Part shown: in pieces, positions 13,601 to 23,169 of the stretch
How the letters are laid out: each line of letters opens with the position of its first letter
Position numbering within the stretch: the first letter of the stretch is position 1
Assembly: GCA_037043235.1 (NCBI GenBank)
Contig: JAWRVZ010000086.1
Location: 1,890,001 to 1,954,000, forward strand
Source of the DNA: Rhodeus uyekii
Lineage: Eukaryota > Chordata > Actinopteri > Cypriniformes > Acheilognathidae
Reading direction: 5' to 3'
DNA: 64,000 bases
The notes under the pieces: model-generated
Database searches by the model: none
The model's input: only the letters and a program-made list of their open reading frames with translations
Told to the model about the DNA's origin: nothing
Position numbers and translations under genes: made by a program

Positions 13601-16600
13601 GATGGCCGCCGTGTTGATTGACTCAATTATTGACTTAAATGGATTTGAGTATTTTAAGTTGAACTATTCTGATCCAGATGTATGAATTTATCTCTATGCA
13701 TGGATCAATAGATTAAGTTAATAAAATTTGGTAATCAGTGTTGTTGTAGTTGTATATATTAGATGAAAACCTTGCCTTAGAAACACCTTGCCTAAGTTGA
13801 AGTACTAAAATGACTTGAACTTAAACTTGGATGGTTATAAATGGAAGAAATATAAATGTATATATTTAAAAAAACAAAATTACTAAACTTGAAACAAAAT
13901 ATTAAAATAAAGTTAAAACAATATTAACCAATAGTATAAATTATATAATAGTATAGTAATAATAAAATACCACTGTTAGATATAGGCAGATTTAAATTTG
14001 TAGATCAAACAGTAGAGTGTGGCGCTTGCAACGCCAAGGTCATGGGTTCGATTCCCAGGGAAAGCAAAAACTGAATTGTCACTTTGGATAAAAGTGTCTG
14101 CCAAATCCATAAATGTAAAATGCAATAAACATTTTGTTGAAGTCAAAGATTAAACAGGAGAATATCATTGTAAATGGTATGAATTATCAATTGAATTATA
14201 AATTTGAAGCTTAAAATCAATTACACTAGCATCCCAAGAGCAGTTGAGTGAAAAGCTGCATTATTTTATATCTAATGTCCTCATCCTGATATAGTATCAA
14301 ATGCGAATATGTTCTGCTAGTTTGCCTTTTTCTTTTAACCTTCCCCTCATCTCAGAAGATGGATTCAACAGCTTTCCTTCTCCATGTGCTCACCCCATGA
14401 GTTAAATGGTGGTATCAGTCATCAAAGCCCCAGCAGGACTGAAATGAGTAGCATCTCTGTGAGCTGTGACTCAGCACCTGGCTCCATGCCCTTGCTTTGT
14501 CATGCTCTTTATTCAGCTCTAATTCTCTCTCTACATCTGTCATCTGGTTTGGCCATGACAGAGCTGCTGTTCTCTTGTCATGTATGATGGACACCACTGA
14601 TTTGCAATATGAGTCTGTGTTTGCTGTGATTGGATTATACCTGTCCATATCTGCATTCAAGATCCCTGCATTATCTGTCAGTGATGCTGTAGTCCTGGAG
14701 GAGAGGATGACCCTTATCTGTGTGTTTGTGTTATCAGGCGGTGCATCTCGTGAGGAGGTGCGGCAGGCGTATCCTGACCCCCCGAGTGATGATCATAGTC
14801 TAGATATCCAGCAACAGGCTCTGTTACGACAACAGCAACGAACCATCAACAGCCTGAGGAGGGGCAGAGCTGCTGGTCAGTCTGTTTGGGAGAGATGGGC
14901 TTTTCTGATTGTTGTTTAAATTAATAAATAATATATAATTACCGTAGTACCTCGGTTTACGAGTTTAATTCGTTCCAAGAGCGAGCTTGTAACTCAAAAT
15001 TCTTGCACACCAAAACAATTTTCCCTATAAGAATGCAATAAAAATCACTCGATTCGTTCCACATGACCATAAATTCACTTTTTAAATATTTTTTTTGTTT
15101 TACCCTATTAATTACAGTTAAAATTATAACCGTTAAAATCTCATATAAATACTAATTAATGAGTCTTTCTTACTCATCTTGAGATCATTATCTATATGCT
15201 GTACTGTGCGTATATATTTCAGTACGTGAACAATAGCGATCACAATTAATGTTAACAACAGGAGGTAAAACCGCTGTAAATCACTTATAAAAGTATCACT
15301 GTGGTGAATGATGCAACCAAACTGAGCGACGCTGAGAGAATGAACTAGTTAAGGGGTGATAGGCTTTGTGAGAGGCTGTCGTTAGGATATTTACAGTAAA
15401 AATGCACGTGAAGATGTTGAGCGTTAGGACTTTTCCACAAAAAAAGTGTGGGCGAGGGAAACATTTTCACCGATTTGACTTTCCATGCTCGTACACCAAT
15501 TTGCTCGTTTACAAAGTCACTCGTAAACTGACGTATTATTGTATATACAAATAAACTATCAAGCATTTACAATTTATATCTAGTCACACAATGTGTAACC
15601 GATTAATCTAATTAATCACACATTAAATATGGCCTATTTATTATTGTGTTAAATGAGAAAAGTATCAAATATACAGCACAAAAACTGTTTGATTCAACAG
15701 AATTTATTACTCAAAACTTTTAAGCTTCAGTGGCCATGAGGGTGAGTAAATGACACAATTTTAATTTTGGGTAAACTACCTTTAATAAGGTTTTTTTTTA
15801 TTCATATGGAAATATGACAACAAAAAACAACAGCGAAAATATCATTAAATTGCTGGTATATTGTCCGATTTATTTGTTAACATTATTAACGTGATTTGAT
15901 GTAAAACCTATTGTGTGTAACTAATGGGATTTGCTTTTGTTGCTATTATGCTGGGTTCAAAATCAATGCAGGATTGTCTCAAAATGTCAAATTCATAAAA
16001 TTACCCACAAAATTTAAGATATGATTGCAAAAAAGTGCTTGTATGAGATTTTGTCTTTATATTATAACATTGGATATAATTAAGCAATATCGCAAGAGTC
16101 AGATTTCACGAATTGGAGCATGATTGCAAGCGTGATTTGTTTACAAACATTCTATAAACAAGTTAATATTAAGCGGCTTATGTTTTAGACTCAATTTTAG
16201 ACAAATTTTTGCTGTTTCGTGACTTGATGAATCAGAGGCTTTGAACAAATAGGTTGAATAAATGATGCAGTGGCTCGTTCGTTAAGTGTTGTCGTCACCT
16301 ACTGGTGGTTTCAGTTTTATATTTAAAAGTAGGCCTATCAGTTTATTTTTTCGTTTTTATATTCAAATTTTTATTTTTTTGAACATTAATCACAACATTA
16401 TTTATGCAGGTGTAATTGCACCAATTCAGATGCAACTTCTATGAAACATAAAAATTAATTTTATTGTTAGTGATATTGATAGGTAACAGCTCTTTATAGT
16501 GACTTATTATTCTAATTGTATTTATTGATTAAATGTAAGATGTTTCTCAGACAGTAGATATGGATGTTTTAGTGAATTTTGATGCATATTAATTCTGACT

Positions 16601-19600
16601 TTACAGGTAATATTTCCAAAATTGAGCGAAAACAGATGATATTGTGTCTTAAATGTAGCAAAAACAGCATTTGTGTTATATTGCTTACTGTATCATATGA
16701 CCGCTCATACAGGGGCATTCATGTCCTGATATCTTAATTTTAGGGTTATTCTAACAACATTCTATTCATGTTTATCAGTCAACTGTATGAAATGGAAGAT
16801 GACCTGTAGTTCTCGGGTGCATTAATATGCATTAATAATTAAACAGTTCCACATAAAATCCAATTAATTTGTTAAATCAAAAAGTTTGAAGTCAGAAATT
16901 ATTTTATTTAGGATGTATGCATAAAATTGATTTAAAAAAAATTAAAATAATAAATATAAATATATATGCATCTGTGTGTGTGTATATATATGTGTGTAAG
17001 TTACATGCATGTTTAATATTTACTGAATATATGAATATTAAAAGAAACCCAAAAAAGCCCAACAACTGATTTATATATTTTTTCCCTGGCAGATTATTTT
17101 GATGTGGTGTCTTCAGGAAAGCTGCATCATGATCAGGTGGGTCTACACACTGGTAAACTGTTTTTCCGTGACCCAATTTTCCAAGCCCTTAAAGGGTATC
17201 TGCACTCAGTTACCACTCTCTGACTGTTCTGAATGTTTACTTGACATCTTTATTGATGTGTTTATCCCCCCAGAGGCTGAATTCTGCAGAGGATCTGGGC
17301 AGACGCTTGCTGTTAGACTCGGAGAGCGCCTTTATTGGTAAGTTCCCCTAAAACAGAAAGAAGCGTTTTACTCACCAAAGTGTGTCACAAATGTTTTCTC
17401 ACATGGAAGGTTTAGACTTTTAGATTAAATTTAAAATGCATTAAGCAGTATATATACATAAAGGGGGAGTTCACACAAAAAAAGAAAATTGTCATAATTT
17501 ACTCACCCTTCAAAAAAAAAAGTTATAATTAACTCGCCAGGTCTATTTAAGTTGCATTGCTTGTCCGTAGCAGTCTCTGTGACATGCAAAATTGTATCCT
17601 ACCTCATTGCCTGTTAAAAATCATGTCATTATGATATTTAGTTCTGTAATTTGACCATTTAGCTTTAGTGATATAATGTGATATGTAATTTAAAAGGCGT
17701 AGCATTAGAGTTGGGGCATATTGATTAACATCATTTAGAAATAATAGGTGTTTCATGGGAAGTATAAGTCATGTGTCAGTATGAGCAGCAGACAATGCGT
17801 GACACCACCGTCAGACAGCTGCTGTCACTGCCACCAGGGACGGATGACAGCTAGTGTGACAGCTATGAATAGCAGACAGAAGAGAGATTGACTCTGGAGT
17901 GAGGATAATGCCTGTCCTCAGCAGCACCTCAGAGAGATCAGCAGTCACCTTGTAAATGAGTTCCCAAAACAGTCTCCGTCTCATTCATTAAATGCCATTT
18001 CATTTTGCTCCGTTTCAATTATCAAGCTCTGATTGCTTGAATCGTGCGTGTTTGAGCTAGAGAGAATCTCGAGAGAAGGACTGCAGAGCCTGCTGTTGAT
18101 GAACATTTGTCTGCTGTAAATAACCAATCAATTGTTTCTGCACAGACCCCAGTGGCGATTCATTCCATCTGCAATCCCGGCGTGACCAGAGAGCAAGACC
18201 TGCAGTTAGGAAGGCAGACATGTCTGATGTAAGAGACCAGAGTTTTATACGACTACAACCTCACTTGATCAAGGCGAAGTCATTAGCCCTGTTCCAAAGC
18301 TTAGCTGCCTTGCTAACTACTTCATACATGAGCAGCTACAGGCTGCATCTGAAAGTGCACACTTCCTTGCTATATAGTAGGCGAAAAACAAGAGTTGTAA
18401 AAAGAGTAGTATGTCTACTACACTCAGGCCATACAGCCATGCCTGCATCTTAACTCTTTCCTCGCCATTGACAGAAATTTCTGTAATTTCTGAGAAAACG
18501 CTTCCCTGCCATTGACAGAATTTTCAGATTATAAGATGTCATAGGGGGCGCTATGGCACGTCTTCTGAGAAGGTACTGAATCTCCTGATCAAAACATGCA
18601 AAGACAACGCAGAAACAAGCGATAGCATATGTAAAACAACATAGTCATCAAAATTAAACCCCATATAAATCACATCTAATGTTACTGAATGAACTGTCGA
18701 CCAAGGATGAGCTTTAGGACTGTGACGATTTGATGGACTCCGTCTGTGTTTTGATCATTCTGAATCAAATCAGGTGTAGTCTGACAAAAACGTGAATTTT
18801 CTCTGCTTTTTGATCAAAATGTTGCTTTTAGTTTGGTAAACCTGGGATATGGTGTCGGTAATTATTTTTTTATTAAAATCAGAATATTTAGATCATTTAA
18901 ATCCACAATGGCAGGAATACCATGAGTGTCAACGACTATTGTACCACCGAACGAAGTACTGAGTAAAAACGACGGCGGCGCTTGTCGGCGCTTTCACCAT
19001 ACTTGCAACAACCTGATTCGGCATTACAGTGGTGTGTAAACTTGAAACTGTGTTAACAACAGCTTTATTGGGTGTCTTTTCATGTTATTAAAGCTGTTTT
19101 GGGTCAATTTTAATGTTATTACCGACGCTATATCGCAGGTTTACCTTTAGTTTTATGAAACCTCTCCCCATTTAAGTGTTGATAAAAACGAAAGCATGAT
19201 GCTAGGAGTTTTGTCGTTTTTGTTTAAAAGCACAGGGTCTATGTTCAGATGTTCATACAATCAAATATTCTGGGGCCGTAATTTTTGTGAAGATGATCAA
19301 AAATGCTGGTGGTGGTTGGCAACTTAAAATAATGCTGGTGGGGAAAGGATTAACTGCTGTGTAATCTTGTAACTAACTGATTTGGAACGCTCTACACTGG
19401 CAAAAATAGTGCTCATGTTGATTCCATTGGAAACCATGGCACACATATATTGTGAAACGTGTATTTACTCAAAGTATAATACACGTTGTCTTTGGCTATG
19501 TTGTCTGAAATCGCAAAATCGCAAACTATCAGTAGGTACCATTTTGAATAAGCACTTCGTCCATTTAAAACATTTTCTATATGATATGAATATAATCTCT

Positions 19601-22600
19601 CATAGGATAGTAAAGTCTCCACTAAATACACACTTCTGAAAGAGTAGGAAGTAGTTGGTCTTTATTCCTACGGTTTTATGAATACTGTGAATTCAGACAT
19701 ACTACAGTTCCCTTCTATAGTAGGGGGATACGCATATTAGATTCAATATACAGTAATCCCTCACCACTTCGTGGTTTAAATTTCGCGGCCTCAGTGCATC
19801 GCAGATTTTTCAAGAATAGTCAGGATGCCAGACAAAGAGAGAAACTCTCTCAGAGGCTTTGTACACACCCACGGGCACTCAGACAAGACACGTGATTGGT
19901 TCCCGGCGCGAGATCGACCAATGAGAGCACGAGTGGAGTGGGAGCCTCTTCGCCTCTCTCAGAAGCAAATGTTGACGATCCAGCGCAACGATCCTCATTC
20001 TATCGTATTATGCAAAAGAACTTGACACGGTCGTTCACGATCATGTTTTTTTTTTTTTTTTTTTGTGCAGTCCTGCCTTAGAATTTGGTCCAAAAATAAA
20101 GGTTTCTTTGAACCCTATCTGCTCTTAAGAAGAAATAATTTTAGTGCTGAGTGACTTTCCTTTTGTTTTATCGATAGGATGTGGTAAACCGGTACACTCG
20201 ACCTGACAGTGGTCCTGACAGCCAGTCCCTACACTCCCTAACCAGCGCAGAAATAGAGCGGCTGAGGGAGCGCACAAAAAACAAGATGACATCGCTGAAC
20301 AACATGAGAGAACACGACTGGAGATCAGGTCAGGAACTCTGAATCCGAAAGCGAAATTGGTTGGTCTCACCCAGCCAGGCTACTTTTGACTACTAGCATG
20401 AAGTCTGGTCAACATTGACACTTAATCTGGTGCTCAAGACAAATGCTGCACCTCAATTCGCAAACTATCCATCAAAAATTAGAATTAGTGTGTCCCAAAT
20501 GGTAGGATGTTAAAATGAGTATTTCATCGGATACTTGGATGGGCTACCTTTTCCGGTTAGAATCCAAAGTGCAGATCTGTAAAGAATTTAATGGCTAATA
20601 TTGCCAACAACCAATTGCGTGTTAGACGAGGATTCTTTTAGAACTACAAACACGAATAAAGTGTTAAACTACAAACATGGCGGATGTACGAGTCCGACGG
20701 TTAAGTAAAGAGATCTAATAATCAGCAACTAACCTGACCAAAAAATTTTTTATTTAACATTATATTTCAGTAACAGTAACTTAAACTTTTGTAAATACAG
20801 TGGAGTTCACTTATCTCGAGTCACGATTAACTCGCCAATACTATTATGTCAACGTTTTTGAAGTGGAACCGCCAAACTTCCAATTTGTCTTTATTTTCTT
20901 GTGGGTTATGTCGATTCTGTTATGTTGCCGAAATCTATTATCTCGAGCACAAAAAAGCGACAAAATCTCCACCTCACATGGTTATTTGCGTACCTAGTTC
21001 ACTGCGCATGCGCTGAGTTTGCCTTGCACGTGGATCGCGGTCTGCTCACGGTTCACTCCCTGTCATTGATCTCGTCTGAGGGATAACACGCTGTAGCATC
21101 CCACACGTTTTTTTTTTTTTTTTTTTGTGAGCAATCTTTGTTTGCATTGTTGCAGAATATAATTAAAGGTTTGTATCGAGAGTCGAAGGTGGTTTTTATT
21201 GTGGTGGTTTTACATGCCTTTTGTTGTTAGCAAACATATACACAGTACAGTGTATGTAAAAACATTTTTTAGATGAATGCCGATCGCTTCATCAAACAAA
21301 TCGCGGCAACACTGTTGTGTAAAAAGACACCAAAAAAATCGAGCATGTACATTCTCATTTAATAACTCGCATCATGTACATCAATAAATGTTCCTTTTTC
21401 GTTCTTGCGAGGGTTGTTGTCTTTGGCGCTTGCACTATCACTCTGACAGCTGGCACTGATAGGCTGTCTGACCTGTCAATCATGCAAGAAGACGTGATTA
21501 GCTGTGCTGCCATGGGGGCGGGTGCTTCTCATCTCAGCCGACACCTCCTTAAAGGGACGAGCTGCTGCACAGCGCAGAGAGGAGAGAGGGAGCGAGTGCC
21601 TTTTCTTTTTGTTCTGATTCTGACTTGTGTTTGTTTTCTTATTGTGTGAATTTCGCACACAAGCACTGTGTACGGATTATCTGCATCTGAGGGTTATATG
21701 TGGGAAAATCGGTAATATATTATATGGGTTGTATGTTAATATATGTGACATATGGGTTATCCCGCGAAACGGTTATCTCGATGCTTTTCCCGACCCCCGA
21801 CGCCGTCGACATAACCGAACTCCACTGTATATGTTTGGTCATTAAATTTTAAGTGCATCATTATGCAAGTTGCAAACACATGACGACGCAGATCAATTTA
21901 CTACTGCATTTTTCTCTGATATAGTAGGAAATTGAATTGAAATGTGGAGGCTTTTAAGCTGTGACGAGATGATTGACAGAGCAGTTTAAGTCATGACAGG
22001 ATGCATGTAAATAAGGAAACTAAGGTTTTCCTGTAGCTCAAACAGTAGAGAGTGGTGCTTGAAACGCCAAGGTCATGGGTTCGATTTCCAGGGAAAGCAA
22101 GAACTGATTAGAATCTCAGTGTGTATCTTGAATGCAATGCAAGTCCGTTTGGATAAAAGCATCTGCCAAATGCATAAATGTAAAATGTACGGTAGGTGAC
22201 AGAGATTTCCTTTAAAGACGCAATTATGACAAAGTAGTTTGTCCCAAAGCTTGCCTACTCTTCTGCTACACATTCAAAAGTATGTATTGATATGCATAGC
22301 ATAAGTAGATGAATTGGGACACAGCTAAACTTATTTTCTATTATGACTGGGTTCAAATAAAAAGCAGATAAAAATACCCTTTAGCAGAGGTATTTTGGAC
22401 TTACTGTGACCAATGATCAAAAACGTAGCCTGTTTTCATATCTTGCTGCTCTTTTCAAAAACCGTTATTGCTATGAGAAATCTTTAGCTTGCTGAACACA
22501 AGCTAGTTAGTCAGAAGCATTGAGAGTGTATCTTTTGTTCTGTCTAGGGGAAGTGTCCGCTGAGGAAGGGGAAGAGCTGTGGCCACAGACTCCTTCAACC

Positions 22601-22753
22601 AATCGGCGCGTTTCCATTGACACCATTGCCACAGACCCCTGGTTACGTCCCAGTTCCTCAGATACGCTGAAGAGATTCACGGGCGGTCGCAGGCTGTCCA
22701 GCCGAAACCATGCAGGCCAGGATTGGGAAGGCCCGTCTACTTACCATGGTTAA
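1568..22753 (+). CDS. cspp1: cspp1, centrosome and spindle pole associated protein 1 (partial, 3' 25 exons)
   Basis: Microtubule-binding protein of centrosomes, spindle poles and the ciliary axoneme; human CSPP1 loss causes Joubert syndrome (established knowledge). Seen here: 25 exons (listed singly below) total 3,114 nt, 1,037 codons plus stop, with every intron phase consistent. The protein is rich in E, K, R and Q and has no signal peptide or membrane segment. Landmarks shared with human CSPP1: the ERxKEYNxFL block in exon 1, [18 protein letters not shown] in exon 4, the YYxYGxRN block in exon 7, YQEAL in exon 9, the [12 protein letters not shown] block in exon 11, a long charged coiled coil in exons 13-15 (fragment residues about 540-662), SPPVPAR in exon 17, [10 protein letters not shown] in exon 20 and the extreme C terminus ending STYHG (human STAHG). 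About 80 residues found in human between exons 2 and 3 are not seen. The 5' exons, start codon and promoter lie left of the window. Confidence 0.96.
1817..2133 (+). CDS. cspp1: cspp1 exon 2
   Basis: 317 nt, the second longest cspp1 exon here. Starts [16 protein letters not shown] and ends with [20 protein letters not shown], aligning with the human DDEIELRNRR stretch. Ends in phase 2; donor ag|gtgcat. Confidence 0.88.
2134..3456 (+). other. cspp1 intron 2
   Basis: AT-rich. I searched it for the residues (rich in R, D, F) that human CSPP1 has at this point and found no convincing exon. No repeat family recognised. Confidence 0.6.
3457..3536 (+). CDS. cspp1: cspp1 exon 3
   Basis: Encodes [20 protein letters not shown] then ATGLMIG. 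It replaces the human SPFAGMLFGG region. Enters in phase 2, leaves in phase 1; donor g|gtaagg. Confidence 0.85.
3610..3706 (+). CDS. cspp1: cspp1 exon 4
   Basis: Encodes [19 protein letters not shown], nearly identical to human RRKEKYRLELLEQMAEQQ. The upstream intron is only 73 nt. Leaves in phase 2. Confidence 0.95.
3791..3848 (+). CDS. cspp1: cspp1 exon 5
   Basis: Encodes [20 protein letters not shown] (human REKDLELRVAASGAQDPEK). Phase 2 to 0; donor ag|gtgaag. Confidence 0.95.
4507..4844 (+). CDS. cspp1: cspp1 exon 6
   Basis: 338 nt, the longest cspp1 exon here. Starts [10 protein letters not shown], contains [11 protein letters not shown] and ends ALGEMVAP; all three blocks have human counterparts (PDRLKQFSVA, PERPRIAFQTP, ALGEMVSP). 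Leaves in phase 2. Confidence 0.95.
4999..5117 (+). CDS. cspp1: cspp1 exon 7
   Basis: Proline-rich start, then [20 protein letters not shown], matching human [20 protein letters not shown]. Leaves in phase 1; donor t|gtgagt. Confidence 0.95.
5242..5326 (+). CDS. cspp1: cspp1 exon 8
   Basis: Encodes [20 protein letters not shown] then PPSEGLT. Low conservation with human, but the phases (1 in, 2 out) and the acceptor after a (tg)n tract fit. Confidence 0.85.
5510..5621 (+). CDS. cspp1: cspp1 exon 9
   Basis: Ends [12 protein letters not shown], the counterpart of human SLQSYQEALQQQ. Phase 2 to 0; donor cag|gtactt. A longer + frame across 5404-5613 is a shadow in another frame. Confidence 0.92.
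6326..7418. mobile_element. Palindromic pogo-like element, family A copy 1 (1,093 bp)
   Basis: Terminal repeats cagtaatacctcggtt / aaccgaggtattactg, with TA duplicated at both ends. It landed in a (gtat)n microsatellite, which flanks it on both sides (6304-6325 and 7419-7436). Intron 9 of cspp1. The small frames inside are shadows of the palindromic arms. Confidence 0.85.
7609..7653 (+). CDS. cspp1: cspp1 exon 10, 45-nt small exon
   Basis: Encodes [15 protein letters not shown], 15 codons, phase 0 to 0, so it can be skipped without a frameshift. Good sites (gaactgcag acceptor, aag|gtaaag donor). The human protein as I know it runs directly from the exon 9 block to the exon 11 block, so this may be an alternative or fish-specific exon. 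Confidence 0.7.
7950..8097 (+). CDS. cspp1: cspp1 exon 11
   Basis: Encodes [20 protein letters not shown] and then a [20 protein letters not shown] block, matching human [20 protein letters not shown]. Leaves in phase 1; donor a|gtacgg. Confidence 0.95.
8872..8958 (+). CDS. cspp1: cspp1 exon 12 (two possible in-frame donors)
   Basis: Encodes [17 protein letters not shown] (human DLNRMHRQNIDAYHNP). Two donors 36 nt apart, both phase 1, fit the next exon: ggag|gtaaag ending at 8922, and acag|gtgaca ending at 8958. I give the longer form; the shorter drops [12 protein letters not shown]. Confidence 0.85.
9245..9366 (+). CDS. cspp1: cspp1 exon 13
   Basis: Encodes [20 protein letters not shown] then YKDCLKQQ, matching human [28 protein letters not shown] in pattern. 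Phase 1 to 0. Confidence 0.93.
9470..9619 (+). CDS. cspp1: cspp1 exon 14, coiled coil
   Basis: 50 codons of almost pure [25 protein letters not shown] onward, then [19 protein letters not shown]. Clear match to the human coiled coil. The donor (gag|gttctt) is weak. Confidence 0.93.
9921..11043 (+). mobile_element. 5S-rRNA-derived SINE (SINE3-like), split by an hAT element
   Basis: The head reads gaagctaagaagggtt, gcctggttagtacctgga and aaaaccaggttgctgt, which is the 3' half of 5S rRNA including its internal promoter. The body matches the teleost SINE3 core as I know it (gtggtctgtgtgggttct; ctcctaatcatccccatat; tggtgtgtggtgggtgttct), and the tail (aaagtgctttgagtgctaag) resumes after the hAT insertion at 10347-10941. 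Confidence 0.85.
10347..10941. mobile_element. hAT-type element, 595 bp, inside the SINE
   Basis: Ends cagtggtccccaac and gttggggaccacca. Flanking 8-mers atgtagtg (10339-10346) and atctagtg (10942-10949) are target duplications with one difference. The right end resembles that of the element finishing at 29318. No transposase visible. Confidence 0.82.
11311..11451 (+). CDS. cspp1: cspp1 exon 15, coiled coil
   Basis: 47 codons: [20 protein letters not shown] onward, ending REKTHLEE. Continues the coiled coil (human [20 protein letters not shown]). Phase 0 to 0. The 1.7-kb intron before it carries the nested SINE3/hAT pair. Confidence 0.92.
11540..11647 (+). CDS. cspp1: cspp1 exon 16
   Basis: Encodes [20 protein letters not shown] and more, matching human RQPSPIVPALQNKIASKLQ. 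Phase 0 to 0; a second possible acceptor lies 8 nt inside, which would break the frame. Confidence 0.85.
11648..12741 (+). other. cspp1 intron 16, unclassified insertion possible
   Basis: 11960-12660 differs from its surroundings: it has CpG-rich patches (taacgtagcgtcgcgttccc), two ttgcag sites and an aataaacgg near the end, which would suit a solo LTR, but I see no clear TG/CA ends or target duplication. Confidence 0.3.
12742..12808 (+). CDS. cspp1: cspp1 exon 17
   Basis: Encodes [20 protein letters not shown], containing the SPPVPAR motif of the human protein. Leaves in phase 1. Confidence 0.93.
12893..13019 (+). CDS. cspp1: cspp1 exon 18
   Basis: Encodes [20 protein letters not shown] then [14 protein letters not shown], matching human [24 protein letters not shown]. 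Intron before it is 84 nt. Leaves in phase 2. Confidence 0.94.
13176..13315 (+). CDS. cspp1: cspp1 exon 19
   Basis: Encodes [20 protein letters not shown] and [14 protein letters not shown], matching human DIFDMARHRLQAPVRRQSP and NVHDFNELK. Leaves in phase 1. Confidence 0.94.
13999..14122 (+). mobile_element. tRNA-derived SINE copy
   Basis: tgtagatcaaacagtaga followed by ggtcatgggttcgattcc (box B-like), then ttggataaaagtgtctgcc, a tail typical of cyprinid SINEs. Box A is one base off. Intron 19 of cspp1. Confidence 0.75.
14738..14875 (+). CDS. cspp1: cspp1 exon 20
   Basis: Encodes [20 protein letters not shown] then [11 protein letters not shown], matching human [23 protein letters not shown]. 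Leaves in phase 1; donor g|gtcagt. Confidence 0.95.
14942..15541. mobile_element. Palindromic pogo-like element, family A copy 2 (600 bp)
   Basis: Diverged ends (ccgtagtacctcgg / tgacgtattattg) and the same interior as copies 3 and 4, including caatagcgatcacaatta and accgctgtaaatcactta. Intron 20 of cspp1, same orientation as copy 1. Confidence 0.85.
15542..17092 (+). other. cspp1 intron 20, distal part
   Basis: About 1.5 kb, AT-rich, no exon and no repeat family recognised. Confidence 0.5.
17093..17136 (+). CDS. cspp1: cspp1 exon 21
   Basis: 44-nt exon encoding [15 protein letters not shown]. Little sequence conservation, but phase (1 to 0) and both splice sites fit between strongly supported neighbours. 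Confidence 0.8.
17274..17337 (+). CDS. cspp1: cspp1 exon 22
   Basis: Encodes [20 protein letters not shown], matching human LKNSLLESDSAFIG. Strong acceptor (tccccccag). Leaves in phase 1. Confidence 0.93.
18146..18228 (+). CDS. cspp1: cspp1 exon 23
   Basis: Encodes [20 protein letters not shown] then VRKADMSD. Weakly conserved, phase 1 to 0; donor gat|gtaaga. Confidence 0.82.
18450..19353. mobile_element. piggyBac-like non-autonomous element with TTAA ends
   Basis: Runs from ttaactctttcctcgcc to ggggaaaggattaa, imperfect inverted repeats bounded by TTAA on each side (18450-18453, 19350-19353), the piggyBac target. No transposase. Intron 23 of cspp1. Confidence 0.72.
19751..20040. mobile_element. 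Truncated pogo/Tigger-like fragment
   Basis: Left end cagtaatccctcaccact; inner part matches the 514-1112 element in inverse. No right terminal repeat; it ends before a T-run at about 20046. The + frame 19825-20025 is not a gene. Confidence 0.7.
20178..20328 (+). CDS. cspp1: cspp1 exon 24
   Basis: Encodes [20 protein letters not shown] and [20 protein letters not shown], similar to human SVNVDELRVRNEERMRRLN. Leaves in phase 1. Confidence 0.88.
20798..21827. mobile_element. pogo/Tigger-like element, family B (1,030 bp)
   Basis: Ends cagtggagttcacttatc and ataaccgaactccactg (imperfect inverted repeats) with TA on both sides (20796-20797 and 21828-21829). Contains a T-run at 21110. No intact transposase. 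Intron 24 of cspp1. Confidence 0.8.
22031..22190 (+). mobile_element. tRNA-derived SINE copy, near full length
   Basis: Box A tagctcaaacagtagaga and box B ggttcgatttcc, then ttggataaaagcatctgcc and ataaatgtaaaatg. Same family as 13999-14122. A pol III transcript is possible but not shown. Intron 24 of cspp1. Confidence 0.8.
22548..22753 (+). CDS. cspp1: cspp1 terminal coding exon 25 with stop
   Basis: Encodes [20 protein letters not shown] (human ATEPWLRPGTSETLKRFM) and ends [11 protein letters not shown] (human FTWQGLSTAHG). Stop codon TAA at 22751-22753. The conserved C terminus firmly identifies the gene and its direction. Confidence 0.97.
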
Positions 22754-23165
22754 ATCTCATTCTGAATTCTTATGCCAGTTTCGTGACTTGTATTTTATAA
22801 GAGAGTTTATACAAACTTGTATACGCGAGGCCAAAGATGGTGGTTTAAGTTGTTGGGAAATGAAATGTTACACTTTAGTTCTGGAACACTTCCTGTAGCA
22901 TTAACAGTTTTTGTTTTTTTGGGTAGCATTTGTCCAGTCGGTTCCCTCCAGTCAGAGAGTGCAGCCTGGGAGAAATTAACTTTAAATGTAATGTGTAAAT
23001 GGCATGAATTCTGTTTGTTTAGCTGTACTTCAAATGTTGTAATTTGTTTTTAATAAGTAGGAATTGTATATTGAAAAGCAATATACAAGCAGAGCAAAAC
23101 TTTATAACTGAAAAAGAAAGGTAATTTAATTGAGTCTGACTATTAATAAAAATATTTTATTTAAT
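22754..23165 (+). other. cspp1: cspp1 3' UTR
   Basis: About 410 nt from the stop to just past the only AATAAA in this stretch. AT-rich with no conserved element that I recognise. The length is inferred from the signal alone. Confidence 0.6.
23145..23150 (+). terminator. Poly(A) signal AATAAA for cspp1
   Basis: First canonical AATAAA after the cspp1 stop codon; cleavage is expected 10-30 nt later, in the T-rich stretch that follows. Confidence 0.6.
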
Positions 23166-23169
23166 TTTT

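Noticed and set aside
22031..22110. A genuine tRNA gene
   Set aside because: Box A and B are present but the acceptor stem does not pair and the SINE tail follows; similar copies occur at 13999 and 38595.
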